A stretch of 64,000 nt of DNA from Trileptium ribeirensis (lineage: Eukaryota > Nematoda > Enoplea > Enoplida > Thoracostomopsidae). Of this stretch, positions 45,076-58,490 are shown piece by piece. The notes below the pieces were generated by a model, which was not told the DNA's origin, searched no databases, and saw nothing but the letters and a program-made list of their open reading frames with translations. The position numbers were made by a program, and so were the translations under genes. Position 1 is the stretch's first letter. Each line of letters opens with the position of its first letter. The stretch covers positions 19,568-83,567 of the forward strand of contig JASANE010024847.1 in NCBI GenBank assembly GCA_030248225.1, read 5' to 3'.

Positions 45076-47650
45076 GTATGACTTCTCTATTCGAAAGCAC
45101 GTGGCCAGAACATTGCTAATCTTTTAACCTTCCACTAACTAACCAAATTTTGCTTGGCTTACCTTGTATAAGTTCCCCTGTGTGTAGATAGATATGAGCT
45201 TGCAGTGCTAAACGCGATTTCCGGAATCTTATCTTTCAGTAGATTAAAACTTTTTTCTGCAATTACAAGCTTTAAGCTAATTAAGTTATAAATTTAGGTT
45301 TCTGGTGTGTTGTGTGGGTAACTAACAAATTTTTGTTTGATTTAACGAGGTCTAATTTGATCTGCTTGCGGGGTTTTATAATATGCTTTCGTGAAACGTG
45401 ACATATCAAATAATTCCAGTTATAAGTTTAACTATTTTAACTCGGAATTGTAATGATTAACACACCACACCTTTGTAGTTCACTGCAGGAGTTTCAATCA
45501 TACCGCACCTCTACAGTAGAAATGGCCGAAATATTGCAGTCAAACCGGGTCTGTTCATATCCGCGGCTGGCCTGGCCCGATCCGCGCTGTCGAGAATTCG
45601 GAGCGGGCCGTAACCAAAATCAACTTAGAGCGGTAGCACTTTCTGAGGCCGTTGTTGGAATCCTGTAGGTGTCTGGTAAGATGGAGAATATAGGGTTCAG
45701 TGCTGACATAGATGTAGAATATAGGGTTCAGTGCTGATATAGAATTACTTTTTTCGACCACACACTCACATACATCATGCACGAGTAAACTCAGCCTGCG
45801 TTCATCGACTTGTCGTACTTTGTAATAGCCGATAGCGAATCGCAAACCGTTGTTACGAAACAACGTGGTAATTTCATCGGTTTTTCGATAACAGAAAGTT
45901 GGCAAAATGAAAAACAAGTACCAAAAATTACACCAAAAATTGCCTACCGGCGTTTGTTTGTATTTGTCGCTATTCGCTAACAAATTTAACGTAATAGCGA
46001 CGTCACAAATTAATCGGTCCGTATGCCTGGCTTGCAGTGTTCGCGGACAAAGCCAGCGAATCCAACTCCAGTAGACTGTTCGCAAAAAATTTTCGTTGAA
46101 TTTTCGCGAACACAAATTTGCAGCATTATTATCGCAGAGCTGTATGTTCGCGAACAGTTTTGCGTCGGATTACGGTTTACCAAAAATGTTCGGTAACAGA
46201 TTTTTAACTGAAATAGCAAAATAGGATTATTGATGGGTGTGAATTAAGTTTACTTTCTCATCACATATGAAACTTTTTTGTCGAACCAGAACAGAGCGGG
46301 CTGTTTCAGACAACGGTGGGCCCTACCCGGCTCGGAGTTACAACACCTAAGCCCGGTTCGGTCCTGCCAGCTTGTGATGGGTGTCGGCTCGAGCCGCGGC
46401 AGGTTCTTCTCACTTTTATTTCCATTACGTAAGAGCCTTTAATATGTAAAAGCCGTAGAGGAACTATTTCTATAACTAACTAGCTCTCCTTGTCTACAAC
46501 GCTTTAAATTTTTTGAGGCTGTATAACGAAAATAATGTGCGTAATAGATAATTTTACTTGTGCAAGAATCTAAATCCATGGCACCACACAAATTTTTTAT
46601 TAATAACACTTATGCAACGGATACATTGAGAATAATAGTGGCTATACCCCAGATAACTTATTTCATGGTAGTTTTCATAGCATTTGAGGCCGGAGATTCG
46701 AACTTTTGGTGTCTCTCGTAATTAACAACACATATACGAAATATGTTATATGCTCATTCATTTGAAATATATATGCGTTGTATTTATGCTTCAGTAAACT
46801 TAAGGTGACCCCAGCAGCCATCCTATTTTGTAATTACCGATATCGAATCGCAAAATCTTCTTACGGAAGTAGGTTGAATTTCCTTCGGTTTTTCCCTAAC
46901 CAAAAATTGATAAAATCAAATCCAAGTGCCAGAAATTTACATTGTATTCAAACAGAATTTCGGCGTTTTAACTTTACGGAAATTCGGTTCTGAAATGCAG
47001 TTGTATTTAGTATGAGCTGGGCCCGTGGCTGCCCTATGCTCAGCTGGAGGGCGCGGCACTCCTACGATGGGGTACACGGTGCGTAAGCCCATCATCGACC
47101 ACAGCAGAGATTTATCGACAACGCATTCATAATTTTTGCCACTAGCCTTTGTCAATGTCATCTGTTTAACTAAATACATAGAATGACCTTCAACTCGGGT
47201 ATTATGATTACGCTCTATGTTGGTTTTAAATTATTTAAGTGGCAGAGTGGAGATCTCTACAGGGGCGGATCCAGGATTTTGGAAAGAGGGATGGCTATGA
47301 TAGAAATTTTTCCACCTATCGGCATATGCATTATTCATGAAACAGATTATATTAATGCGCGACTTAACATATTCATGACCCCGCTAACCATCCTATTTTG
47401 CAATTTTCGATGTCGAATCCACATCCATTGTTACGAAACAAATAGAATATTTGATTCGATTCACGCTAGCGCAGATTTAACAGTTTTCATTCGGGTTATG
47501 ACAATTCCGTAACATTTCATAGCGTTGAAACAGGATTCGCCTCTGTTCGCGAACAAATTTAATGCAACTATGACGTCATAAACGCAATGGTGATATTATT
47601 TATCAAATACTGTTCGCGAATAAGCCTTTTGTTAATGCAAATCCGACCAA
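45076..47650. other. Intron s-t, first part: several diverged copies of one repeat
   Basis: A theme with (A/G)AT(A/G)TCGAATCGCAAA...GTTACGAAA...TTCGGTTTTTC... and GCGAACA-ATTTAA-GT-A-A-CGACGTCA appears near 45,830-46,000, 46,835-46,975 and 47,395-47,590. A 40-bp direct repeat (GTAGAATATAGGGTTCAGTGCTGA type) is at 45,688-45,745. Open frames here, including 186 codons on the minus strand (45,555-46,115), have no known motif. Confidence 0.45.
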
Positions 47651-49199
47651 ATTCTTTCATATTTGATATTCGCGAACAAAAACTAGCATTTTCTGAGCGA
47701 CAAGAAAATGTTCGGTGATGAAAATTTTTACAAAAAACACTTGCATAACGGTGGAATAGAATACGGTCCTCCTGCTGAAGCGTTGCCTCTTATATATATG
47801 TAGATAGATAGATAGTCGGTGGAATAGAACACGGTCTTCTGTGGAATAGAATACAGTCCTCCTGCTGAAGCGTCGCCCACTGACCGACTGCGCTAATGCA
47901 GACATCCAAAAGTGGACCAATTAACTCAGTACTTAAGCTAATATATAATTAGCTAGCTCCCAAACTATACCCCCTGTAGGTTTAAAAATATGTTTCTAAC
48001 CTAAGTTGGGCTTTGCAGATTTAGAATATATATGGGGTGGGGGTGTGTCTAATAATCAAATACTTTTGACAGAGTTTAAAGACAAACGTTCAGATAAACA
48101 GACGAAGATCAAAATATATATCTGTGCCGTTAAGTGTACCCACCTCATATGATCGTATAAACTATTGGAAATCTGGGCTAATGCGTTAAAAATTTCGTTG
48201 CCGCTAAGGACTACGTTCTGCACTACAAATGGTATAATTCATGAAAGTTTCAGCTTCCGGGTCAGCGGAAATAATTTTATTACCTTTATAGCCACTCTTT
48301 CGACTGTTCTATGTCCGTAAAAGATAGTAATTTCTGCCACGTTCATAGTCCAGAGAAGTCATCTTGCTTTATTTGTTCGTTCTATTTGCGCAATTTTTTT
48401 ACTGTTGGCAATGTGTGTGATTAATTGTTTTAGCTTATAACAAATGTATATATCCTAGTGATAATTAAATAATACATATCATGGTTACGGTAACCTTAGT
48501 AACAGTGATATGTATTTTAAAGTCGGTTTCAAAGTATTGTATCTCAAATATGGTTATCTATAAAATAAAACTGGTTTCGAAATATGTTCCATATGAAAAT
48601 TTAGCTGTATTTGGTGGCATATGTATTGAGTTGAACTAAATATATATCATTTGTGATATAATAAATATCATAAATGATTCCAACTTATAAATACGATTCG
48701 AATGAGATTACTCCTTACAATGCAAAGTGTGTTCATGCAGCGAGCCTCGTAATAAGAAACGCAATGATTACTGTGCGTAAAACCTCGGTGAATTTACATT
48801 CTTTGGCCTCATTATTACGGTAATAGAAAAAATACCTTATTTTAGAATATTGCCCCGTTGAATATGACAATTACCTATATATTTAAGAAAATTATTTATA
48901 ATCTATAATGCTACCATTTCTATATACATATATGCGTTGGTATATATATATAGAATATACAAATTCATTTATGTACGGAATATTTAATTTATATTGTTTA
49001 AGTTTACATATGTATAAATGCATAACAAATATAATAATATCTACCTGTTCTAACTGACCCCATGGACTTGCTGTCTCCATGTGCAGTGCATCTTGCCATA
49101 AATTCTCTGAGGCTGCTTCACCGACAATCTGGAGGGTCTCATTTGTCCAGCATATAGAAAATATTAGTGATACAACGTTAAGGTTTTTCGCAATAATTT
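47651..49199. other. Intron s-t: short repeats and AT-rich DNA
   Basis: A GGTGGAATAGAA-ACGGTC(C/T)TC unit occurs three times at 47,750-47,870, with a (TAGA)n run at 47,803-47,815. 48,440-49,040 is AT-rich and featureless. Confidence 0.5.
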
Positions 49200-49207
49200 A
49201 TAAATAT

Positions 49208-50265
49208 GAGGGAGTAACCGGAGTTCCGGTTCCGGCGAAAATCGTGTTCCGGTTGCTGTTCCGGCAAAATGCAAAACCGTACCGGAACCGTAATTTCGTT
49301 CTAAAATTAAAAAAAATTGTCCATATTTTTGGCTTCATCTGCGGCAAACATACGTTATATACACAATGATCAAATTCCAACACAACCAAACAAAAGAAAA
49401 GATTAACTCAGCAAATTGCCCTGTGAGACGTAAGTACGTCACAATTTCAGTACGAATTTTTCACCTTCACCCTGCAGGAGTTTGTTAACAAAACAAAGCT
49501 AGGTTGATGCTTGTGGCAGCTTACCCATTCACAAATCTGCGGTGTATCTTAGGATTGAACCGGTCCCACTTGTTATACATAAGAGAGTATGGTTTATTGA
49601 AGTGTTTAGCTGTGAGCTTGGCTAACATAAATTGCTTCCAGCACCAGCCACTGTGCTTGTAACATTTGTAATGAGTCTACATTGTAGTAAAGTAACATAG
49701 AGCAAAGTAGCCACAAACTACATTCTTGTTGGGAAGGAATTGTATGTATTGAAGCTGGCAAGCACTGTCACACTTTGTCTCATTTATAGCATTCTGATCA
49801 AAAACTCGTCATCATTTAAGTGAAGGGCACTGGTTGAATGAACCGGTCCCACTTGTTATACATAAGAGAGTATGGTTTATTGAAGTGTTTAGCTGTGAGC
49901 TTGGCTAACATAAATTGCGTCCAGCACCAGCCACTGTGCTTGTAACATTTGTAATGAGTCTACATTGTAGTAAAGTAACATAGAGCAAAGTAGCCACAAA
50001 CTACATTCTTTTTGGGAAGGAATTGTATGTATTGAAGCTGGCAAGCACTGTCACACTTTGTCTCATTTATAGCATTCTTATCAAAAAATCGTCATCATTT
50101 AAGTGAAGGGCACTGGTTGCCCAACGCTAGCCTGAACATTGTCTCTGGCCATCGATCAGAAAGTTAGAGTATAAATTTTTATTGTTTTTTAGAACCATAT
50201 AAACCAATAATTTCCAGTTTCCTGTTCCGGATTAGGTTTAAATGGACGGTTCCGGTTATTCCCTG
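49208..50265 (+). mobile_element. hAT-like non-autonomous element (1,058 bp) with 8-bp target duplication
   Basis: Terminal inverted repeats (C/G)AGGGA(G/A)TAACCGGA at both ends, flanked by the perfect 8-bp repeat ATAAATAT at 49,200-49,207 and 50,266-50,273. The left end is rich in TTCCGG(TT/CG) repeats. The interior contains a 283-bp direct duplication (copies starting 49,557 and 49,840, GAACCGGTCCCACTTGTTAT). No transposase. A truncated relative sits inside the 10,001-12,413 element. Confidence 0.9.
49557..50122. repeat. 283-bp tandem duplication inside the hAT-like element
   Basis: Two nearly identical 283-bp copies from 49,557 and 49,840, differing by a few substitutions (TTGCTTCC versus TTGCGTCC; TTCTTGTTGG versus TTCTTTTTGG). 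The truncated relative at 10,505 has a single copy, so the duplication is private to this insertion or its source. Confidence 0.9.
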
Positions 50266-50744
50266 ATAAATATATATTATTAATGTATTTAAGGTACCTA
50301 AGTTATACTTAGGCTGCAATGCTGATCTCCCGTTTCGTGACAATCGCAGCCACAATTGTCGCAGCACAAGCCGTGAAGTGATACTAGTTCCGACACGGAA
50401 ACTCTGTTTACCTTCCGAGCAAAAGTTTCGAACAATCACATTGAACCGCTGAGTATAATGACCTCAGAGTTAGCTCAATTAAATCATGGGTTAAGTAGCT
50501 ATGCCCATTTAAGCTCCATTCTAAGCCTTAGCCTAAGCCTTTATGATTTCAACACCATTTGGCACAGCGTGTCGAATGGAATATATACTGGTAAACGTAA
50601 TAACTTAAGAAAGTGATCTGTGCAACAGGCAAAGTAAGCAATTGTCTTATTTACGTATACATGTTAACTACAACTTAATATTTGATCAATTTATAATAAG
50701 TATCACGTTTTAAACAATTTATTTCAAATACACCATACAAAAAG

Positions 50745-51490
50745 CTGGCTAGCTAAAATTAGCTTATTAATTAGTAATATCAACTAATTTGCTAATTAAT
50801 TAACTAATTAGCAGACATGATAAAATCATAGAGCGTAAAAAGTCACATATTCATGATCAGCGACATCGAAAACCCCCGAGTACAAAAAAATCAGCAATTT
50901 TGAAGTGATTTTAAAACTTGCTAATTAACTAATTAGCACACATGATAAAATTATAGAGCGTAAAAAGTCACTACAAAACTGTCAAATGAACAGTTTCAAG
51001 TTGGACTTGCCACCATCTATAGGTCGCTTTCTAGTAGACTTTGAAGGTGCAATATTTTTTTCATTTCTGAGCACTTTGAAAATTGTCAAAAAATTGCTAT
51101 TTAATAATTAGTAATCAACTAACTAATTAGCATGTTTTAAACATATTCGCACAGTAATAAACACCAGATTCATAATCACCACCGCGAGATGTAATATACG
51201 CACCAAAATAATAGCCTTACACTAATTATTCATTGCTTGAAATAAGCAATTTTTGTTTGAAAATGCTAAAAATGGGTTAACACGCTTAACTAATTAGTTA
51301 ATTACTAATTAACTAAAACAAATTTTGACAAAAAATATATGTCCTGAGCCTGAAGGGTATCAGGTCTTTCAAACAAAAAAATTTAATCGGCCCAGTTGTT
51401 CTTGGGGAGTTCGGCGGACGGACGAATTGACCGTGCCGATTTTCACCTCTCTGACGAAAACAAAAACGCTTCGCTTCTCTCCGCTCAATA
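50745..51490 (-). repeat. Dispersed repeat family B, copy 2 (inverted)
   Basis: Reverse complement of the family at 13,375-14,060: AATCGGCCCAGTTGTTCTTG, GAGTTCGGCGGACGGACG, GTGCCGATTTTCACC near 51,385-51,452, with AATTAGTTAATTA palindromes on the left side and a CAGCGACATCGAAAACCCC phrase at 50,859-50,877 matching GTTTCGATGTCGCTGAT near 13,845. A further partial block lies at 51,715-51,905. Confidence 0.7.
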
Positions 51491-51905
51491 ATTATACATT
51501 TATTGAAAAAAAGTTTATATATATAATTACTGTTGTGTAAAAACTATTATAAATAAAACTATGATCCTTTTTGAGCTTTACGGCAACTTGTAACGTGGGC
51601 GTTATAACATAGCAGGGTATGTCTTGAAAATGGCCATCGACGAAAGTCAATTACTCGTAGACTAGTAAACGTAATCAATTACAAAAATGAACTGAGCAAA
51701 TTAGGGGTGATTTGAAATTTGCATAAAATTAACTAATTAGCCACAATATTCGTAATCAACACGTGGAGATGTAGTATACGCGGCAAAATCATAGCCTTAC
51801 AGTAACTATTCATTGATAAACAAGCAATTTTTTTGAAATGCTAAAAATAGGCTAACGCGCTTAACTAATTACTTAATTACTAATTAACTAATATAAATTT
51901 TAACA

Positions 51906-54490
51906 AGAAATGGTTTGAATAAATTTACCCTAAGATAGATTATCCTGTTGCTTAGTTGCAGTATACAGTAACAAAACGCAAAGTTTATTGCAACATCTAT
52001 AACTCGAGAACCGATTGACGGAATTTCCTAATTTTTTAACCATTCAATGTGATCATAGAACGGCACATATAAGAAATATTATTCACCTGTATTTGTTTTG
52101 TTTACAAGCAGAGGTCGAGCAAAAAATCAGTTCGGATTAAGATGTTATGGTCTATGACCTAATAAGGGAAATTCTTAAAACGTTGAAATTTTTCCAAGGT
52201 GGCATAAGCCAACTTACCTGCAGTAATGATATAATATATAAACCAAATAAAACTTTCTTGAGGCCATAACGTTGTGAAACCCCATATTTTCGACCAACAC
52301 CTTGTCAGTCGAGTTGCTGTTATTTATACCTTAGGATTGATTTGGTACAATTAGTTCGAACATCCGTAACACATTAGATAGAAAGCTTGCAAGATTAATA
52401 AGCAACAAAAGAAGTTTTCTGTGCTTTTGAGAAATTTAGGTAATTTTGCTGTTATCAATTATTACTTGGAAATGGTTGCTTCAGTTAAAATAAATGTTTA
52501 CGGTACATGTGTCGTATATTGAAATACGCATGCAGTTGTTGTCTTAGTAATTGTTTTACCATTTATAGCGGAATTATGCGGCCAAACCTTATATTTTAAA
52601 TCCAAAATTATATATATATTCTCGTTAACTTTTCATTGAACGGATGCCAGAAAATTTAACACAATTACTGCATGCATCTGGACCAGTTATTGCTTGCTTA
52701 AAGCATGTAATATATTGTTCAACAATTTTCGTGATTGATACTAATTACATATTTATATATAATAGTCCATTGAATTTCCCAGTCTTACTTAGACGACTAC
52801 CACAAATATCTATAAATTAAGTGACATACCTCACTCAGCGATCTCATTGCTGAATCTAGTTGTATATACATCTACTGAGAAAGATATTTAAAATTTTAGG
52901 TACCAAAGGTAACAAATCAAATAAAATTTTTTTGTCATAAATATCGTTCGAATAGAGATTTTTTACCCGTCAACGAGTACAGTCCGAGTTTGATACCAAA
53001 AATTAACATCGTTTACATATCGGTTCCGGACAATGCTAGAATGGTGTTAACGATGGCGGCAGTCCATAGCGAATTCATACGGCAAACACTGCAAGACCAC
53101 ATCGAACATTCCCTAGACCAACTCCAGCTTTCATTATGACATGGATGCGACTTTATTGTACGTATTATTGTAGACCAACATTGCATTTGACTGACCACCA
53201 CGTTGAAAGAAGTTGAAATTCAACCTATTGTACGTTATTAGTTTTTGCCCCAGATAATTCGACTCCACAACATATTTTCCGTATATACATTTGAATAACA
53301 AATGTTTACGTTCCCTGTTGGATTTAAGTAGTATTGTTTGCGGTAAAATTTGGGTGCAACATATAACATTAATTTAACATATTTCATATTACCATTAAAA
53401 ATCTAGTTTCTGTCAGGGTTTTACATATATTACTGCTGGTGGTTTTGCTTATAGATGGTGTGCTGCACTTTACACAATTATTTGTAAAGGGAGCTTTCTG
53501 CCGCTTATATAATAATAACTGTAAGAAAGGAAGACATACTTGTAGGGACTAAAACCCGTGAGGCTCGGACAACCACCCCCGAAGAGACGACCCGCTCATA
53601 CCCCGAACAGGTTGTCCATCGACCCTTCTGGCGCCGCAGCCGCCACACCCTGTTCTCCGAGGACCCGGTTACCCACTGGAACCTCACACTTTCAGCATGT
53701 ATGTTCGGAAGGGTGTCCTAGGCTCAATTTTTATCTACTATTTGACCATACCATGTATGATGTTATGTTACAACAGGGACCTAACGCTACGAATATATTT
53801 CTACGTATGCAAATGATGAATAATTTGACGTTTGTATAATGAACAAATATAATATAATGTGTTAAATTGTAAAAAGACATGTGCAATTAGTGATAAGTTT
53901 GATACAATGACTATCTGCATTTAATTTTAGATTTTTGTTGCCGCCGAAAAAGCTCATGCAAAACCTATGTTTCAATTTTTTTGTAACTATGTGTTTGTGC
54001 AAAATATTAAAACGCTGAAAATGATACGTTTTAGTACAAGTTTTTTAATTGCATGAAAAAATCTAGTTATGGTTGCGAGGTATAACACAAGGAATTACAG
54101 TACAAAATTTATATTTTTGTCAGATTGTACCAGATCGAAACGATGTTGTCTGCTTTTGTTATTATATTTAGCCCGCCGTAGAATTATATTGCTCAACATT
54201 ACAAAGACAGTTATTCATTTGATTTATATACCGCTTTAGAGCTTAAGTCTAAATTAAAGGCAACAAGCGCTGTACTGTCACAAGGTTTTATAACTGAAAG
54301 AATCAAGAGTACCTATATAGCAATACTAAAATTAGTTGCTCAAGATGCTTCACTATATTTTAGACAGCTACCCGTTATCCCAGTCACTGTAAACCTTTGT
54401 TATTGTTTTAGCAACACTCGAAATATGTCCCATGCTGCGCTTTGTGCCACATGAACTAAACTAAATCTGTAATTTTGCAATTTATTGCAG
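51906..54490. other. Intron s-t, right part; one GC-rich patch, no accepted gene
   Basis: 53,020-53,140 can be read as PDNARMVLTMAAVHSEFIRQ and TLQDHIEHSLDQLQLSL before a stop; it has no family I recognise and no splice partners. A GC-rich patch at 53,540-53,695 (GAGGCTCGGACAACCACCCC etc.) is foreign in composition to its surroundings. The rest is AT-rich. Confidence 0.4.
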
Positions 54491-54599
54491 ATCAACGGCG
54501 TCAATGTCTTAACAGTACTGTTCGATCGTGATAATATGACAGACGTCCTTATTGACAAAGATGGAAATGTCCTTCTCACCATATTTTACAACAAAGCAG
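54491..54599 (+). CDS. TENM: Teneurin exon t: YD shell segment after the GRxxR motif
   Basis: Residues 1614-1649. Acceptor tattgcag, donor gcag/gtaaat; phase 0 in, phase 1 out. Reads INGVNVLTVLFDRDNMTDVL and IDKDGNVLLTIFYNKAG. Family match is xxxRNLLSLDFDRxTRTEKIYDDHRKFTLRIxYDxxG, directly following exon s. The intron before it is 9.4 kb. Confidence 0.93.
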
Positions 54600-55223
54600 G
54601 TAAATAAATATATGATTATATAATTAATAGAGATGATAATTTAGGCTAAAGGATTGGCTCGGTTCTACTATACAAGGTTCCTTGGCTGATTTATAAAATA
54701 TGGTCGCCCTAATATTGGAAGTCACAAACATTTTAAGCCAAGCATGTCCAAGTTCTCAGGACGTGGCCCACTAAGCTTGACCACTATGTCTATGATGCCG
54801 CTAACCAGACGGAACCACCTAGTCATTTCGTCAGTAGCACTGACTCCTGAACATGCAGAATTATGCACGTTGCGGGTAACCACTACCCAAGACTTGAGCC
54901 CGTATCTGGACCGACCCGCGTGTAATCTTATAAATGTGCATTCATAACAACGTTCACGACCCAGTTTTTCTAACGACCAAGCGTTATAGAGGAACTCCAC
55001 CGCACCACACCATTTGCTTCACCACACCTTATCTTTCACTTTATTAGTGTCAGTTGAACGTCCACACAAAATGGTTGTAGCCAAAAGACTTAATACTATG
55101 AACGGTTAAGGCTTTAACAGCTAAGTTTTATTCATTCCCGGTAATAGCAGAGTATAATAATTCATTCCTATAAGTAGCAAACACATTTCAAAACAGAACG
55201 TAAAACCGAAATCTTAATTTTAG
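54600..55223. other. Intron t-u; nothing recognised
   Basis: A minus-strand open frame of 92 codons at 54,722-55,000 shows no known motif. Confidence 0.5.
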
Positions 55224-55447
55224 GTCAAATATTGCAGTGGATGCCGGGCTCAGACAATTTGGCTCCTCTCAGCATTGCCTATGATCCTCTTGGACACCTT
55301 ACAAGGATTTTATGGGGTGACTGGCAGTGGAATTACGTTTATGACCAGCGAGGTCGACTACTTGAGTCGCAACACGCTTACGGCTCTTCAACTAATAATA
55401 CATCGCTTGTTTCAAATCGCTACTCGTATGATTACGATCGGCATCTG
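55224..55447 (+). CDS. TENM: Teneurin exon u: YD shell
   Basis: Residues 1650-1724. Acceptor aattttag, donor tctg/gtaagg; phase 1 in, phase 0 out. Contains ILQWMPGSDNLAPLSIAYDP, LGHLTRILWGDWQWNYVYDQ, RGRLLESQHA and RYSYDYDRHL. Several Y-D-x-x-G-R/L repeat motifs are visible. It corresponds to the family segment GRPxLWxPSSxLxxVNVxYxxxGxxxGIQRGxxSERxxYDxxGR. Confidence 0.93.
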
Positions 55448-55559
55448 GTAAGGGACACTGCTACAACGCTAGTCAAATTTAGACTATTGAGTCTGTCGTT
55501 TTCCACCCCTAAGCTTGAGTTAATCTTTACTCTATTAGAGTTAAGTTGACTCAGTAGTC

Positions 55560-58490
55560 GGTCCTTTTAACCTAAGCCTGAGCTTAATTTTGACTCAACT
55601 TTAGTCAAATTTTGGCTCAATTTGAATCAAGATTTGGCTCAATTTATAGTCCAGCTTTAACTAATTTAGAGTTAAGGTTTGACACAATTTATAGTCAAGG
55701 TTTGTCTCAATTTTTAGTCAAGGTTTGACTCAATTTATAGTCAAGATTTGTCTCAATTTATAGTCAATTTTTTAGCTCAATTTATTGTCAAGGATTGACC
55801 CAATTTATAGTCAAGGTGTGACTCAATTTATAGTCAAGGTTTATCTCAATTTATAGTCAAGGTTTGACTCAATTTATAGTCAAGATTAGACTCAATTTAT
55901 AGCCAAGGGTTGACTCAAATTATAGCCAAGGTTTGCCTAAATTTATGTTCAAGTTTTGAATCAATTATATAGTTAAGGTTTGACTCAATTTACAGTCAAG
56001 GTTTGCTCAATTTATAGTCAAGGTTTGACTCAATTTATAACCAAGGATTGACTTTATTTATAGTCAAGGTTTTATTCAATTTATAGAAAAAGGTTGACTC
56101 AATTTATAGTCAAGGTTTGACTCAATTTATAGTCAAGGTTTGACTCAATTTATAGTCAAGGTTTGACTCAATTTATAGTCAAGGTTTGACTCAATTTATA
56201 GTCAAGGTTTGACTCAATTTATGGTCAAGGTTTGACTCAATTTATAGTCAAGGTTTGACTCAATTTATAGTCAAAGTTTGACTCAATTTATAGTCAAGGT
56301 TTGACTCAATTTATAGTCAAGGTTTGACTCAATTTATAGTCAAGGTTTGACTCAATTTATAGTCAAAGTTTGACTCAATTTATAGTCAAGGTTTGACTCA
56401 ATCTATAGTCAAGGTTTGACTCAACTTTTAGTCAAGATTGACCCAATTTATAGTCAAGGTTTGCCTCAATTTATATTCAAGTTTTGACTCAATTTATGTT
56501 CAAGTTTTGAATCAATTTATAGTTAAGGTTTGAATCAATTTATAGTTAAGGTTTGACTCAATTTATAGTCAAGGTTTGACTCAATTTATAGTCAACATTT
56601 GACTCAATTTATAGTCCTCGCTTGACTCAATTTATAGTCAAGGTTTGACTCAATTTATAGTCAAGGTTTGACTCAACTTTTAGTCAAGATTGACCCAATT
56701 TATAGTCAAGGTTTGCCTCAATTTATATTCAAGTTTTGACTCAATTTATGTTCAAGTTTTGAATCAATTTATAGTTAAGGTTTGACTCAATTTATAGTCA
56801 AGGTTTGACTCAATTTATAGTCAACATTTGACTCAATTTATAGTCCTCGCTTGACTCAATTTTTAGCCAAGAATTGACTCAATTTATAGTCAAGGTTTGA
56901 TTCAATTTATAGTCATGGTCTATCTCAATTTATAGTCAAGGTTTGACTCAATTTATAGTCAAGGTTTGACTCAATTTATAGTTAAGGTTTGACTCAATTT
57001 ATAGTCAAGGTTTTATTCAATTATAGTTAAAAGTTTGACTCAATTTATAGTTAAGGTTCGATTGAATCTATAGTCAAGATGGACTTAACTGGTTTAGTCA
57101 AGGCTTAGTTCGACTTTTAGTACAAGATTGACTCAATTTATAGTAAAGGCTTGCCCCATTTTATCAAAGTTTTGACTCATCTTTATAGTTTAAGGTTTGA
57201 CTAATTTATAGTCAAGGTTTGACTCAATTTATAGCCAAGGTTTGACTCAATTTATAGTCAAGGTTTGACTCAATTTATAGTCAAGGTTTGACTCAATTTA
57301 TAGTCAAGGTTCGAATCAATTTATATTCAAGGTTTGATTCAATTTATAGTCAGGATTTGACTCAATTCTTAGTCAAGGTTTGAATCAACTTTTAGTCCAA
57401 GTTAGACTCAATTTATAGTCAAGGTTTGATTCAATTTATAGTCAAGGTTTGATTCAATGTATAGTCAAGGTTTGACTCAATTTATAGTTAAGGTTTGACT
57501 CAATTTATAGTCAAGGTTTGACTCAATTTATAGTCAAAGTTTGACTCAATTTATAGTTAAGGTTTGACTCAATCTATAGTCAAGATTTGACTCAACTTTT
57601 AGTCAAGGTTTAGCTCAACTTTTAGTCAAGATTGACTCAATTTATAGTCAAGGTTTGCCCCAATTTATCAAGTTTTGACTCAATTTATAGTTAAGGTTTG
57701 ACTAATTTATAGTCAAGGTTTGACTCAATTTATAGCCAAGGTTTGACTCAATTTATAGTCAAGGTTTGACTCAATTTATAGTCAAGGTTTGACTCAATTT
57801 ATAGTCCAGGTTTGACTCAATTTACAGTCAAGGTTCGACTCAATTTATATTCAAGGTTTGATTCAATTTATAGTCAGGATTTGACTCAATTCTTAGTCAA
57901 GGTTTGAATCAACTTTTAGTCCAAGTTAGACTCAATTTATAATCAAGGTTTGATTCAATTTATAGTCAAGGTTTGATTCAATGTATAGTCAAGGTTTGAC
58001 TCAATTTATAGTCCAGGTTTGACTCAATTTATAGTCAAGGTTCGACTCAATTTATAGTCAAATTTTGACTCAATTTATATTCAAGGTTTGATTCAATTTA
58101 TAGTCAGGATTTGGCTCAATTCTTAGTCAAGGTTTGAATCAACTTTTAGTCCAAGTTAGACTCAATTTATAGTCAAGGTTTGATTCAATTTATAGTCAAG
58201 GTTTGATTCAATGTATAGTCAAGGTTTGACTCAATTTATAGTCCAGGTTTGACTCAATTTATAGTCCAGGTTTGACTCAATTTATAGTCAAGGTTCGACT
58301 CAATTTATAGTCAAGGTTCGACTCAATTTATATTCAAGGTTTGATTCAATTTACAGTCAGGATTTGACTCAATTCTTAGTCAAGGTTTGAATCAACTTTT
58401 AGTCCAAGTTAGACTCAATTTATAGTCAAGGTTTGACTCAATTTATAGTCAAAGTTTGACTAAAACTCAGAATCAAACTTTGACTCAAGT
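55560..58490. repeat. 23-bp minisatellite array, ~2.9 kb (about 120-130 units)
   Basis: Imperfect units of the form TTGACTCAATTTAT-AGTCAAGG (typical length 23 bp, with some 22-24). Each unit has TTGACT and AGTCAA as inverted repeats, and consecutive units also place AGTCAA and TTGACT back to back, so every unit can fold. TGACTCA, the AP-1/bZIP core, recurs in most units. Higher-order duplication is visible at 56,400-56,880 and 57,290-58,460. The array lies inside the intron before the main YD exon. Confidence 0.95.

Noticed and set aside
45555..46115. 186-codon minus-strand open frame
   Set aside because: No recognisable motif; overlaps a diverged repeat family that recurs at 46,835 and 47,395.
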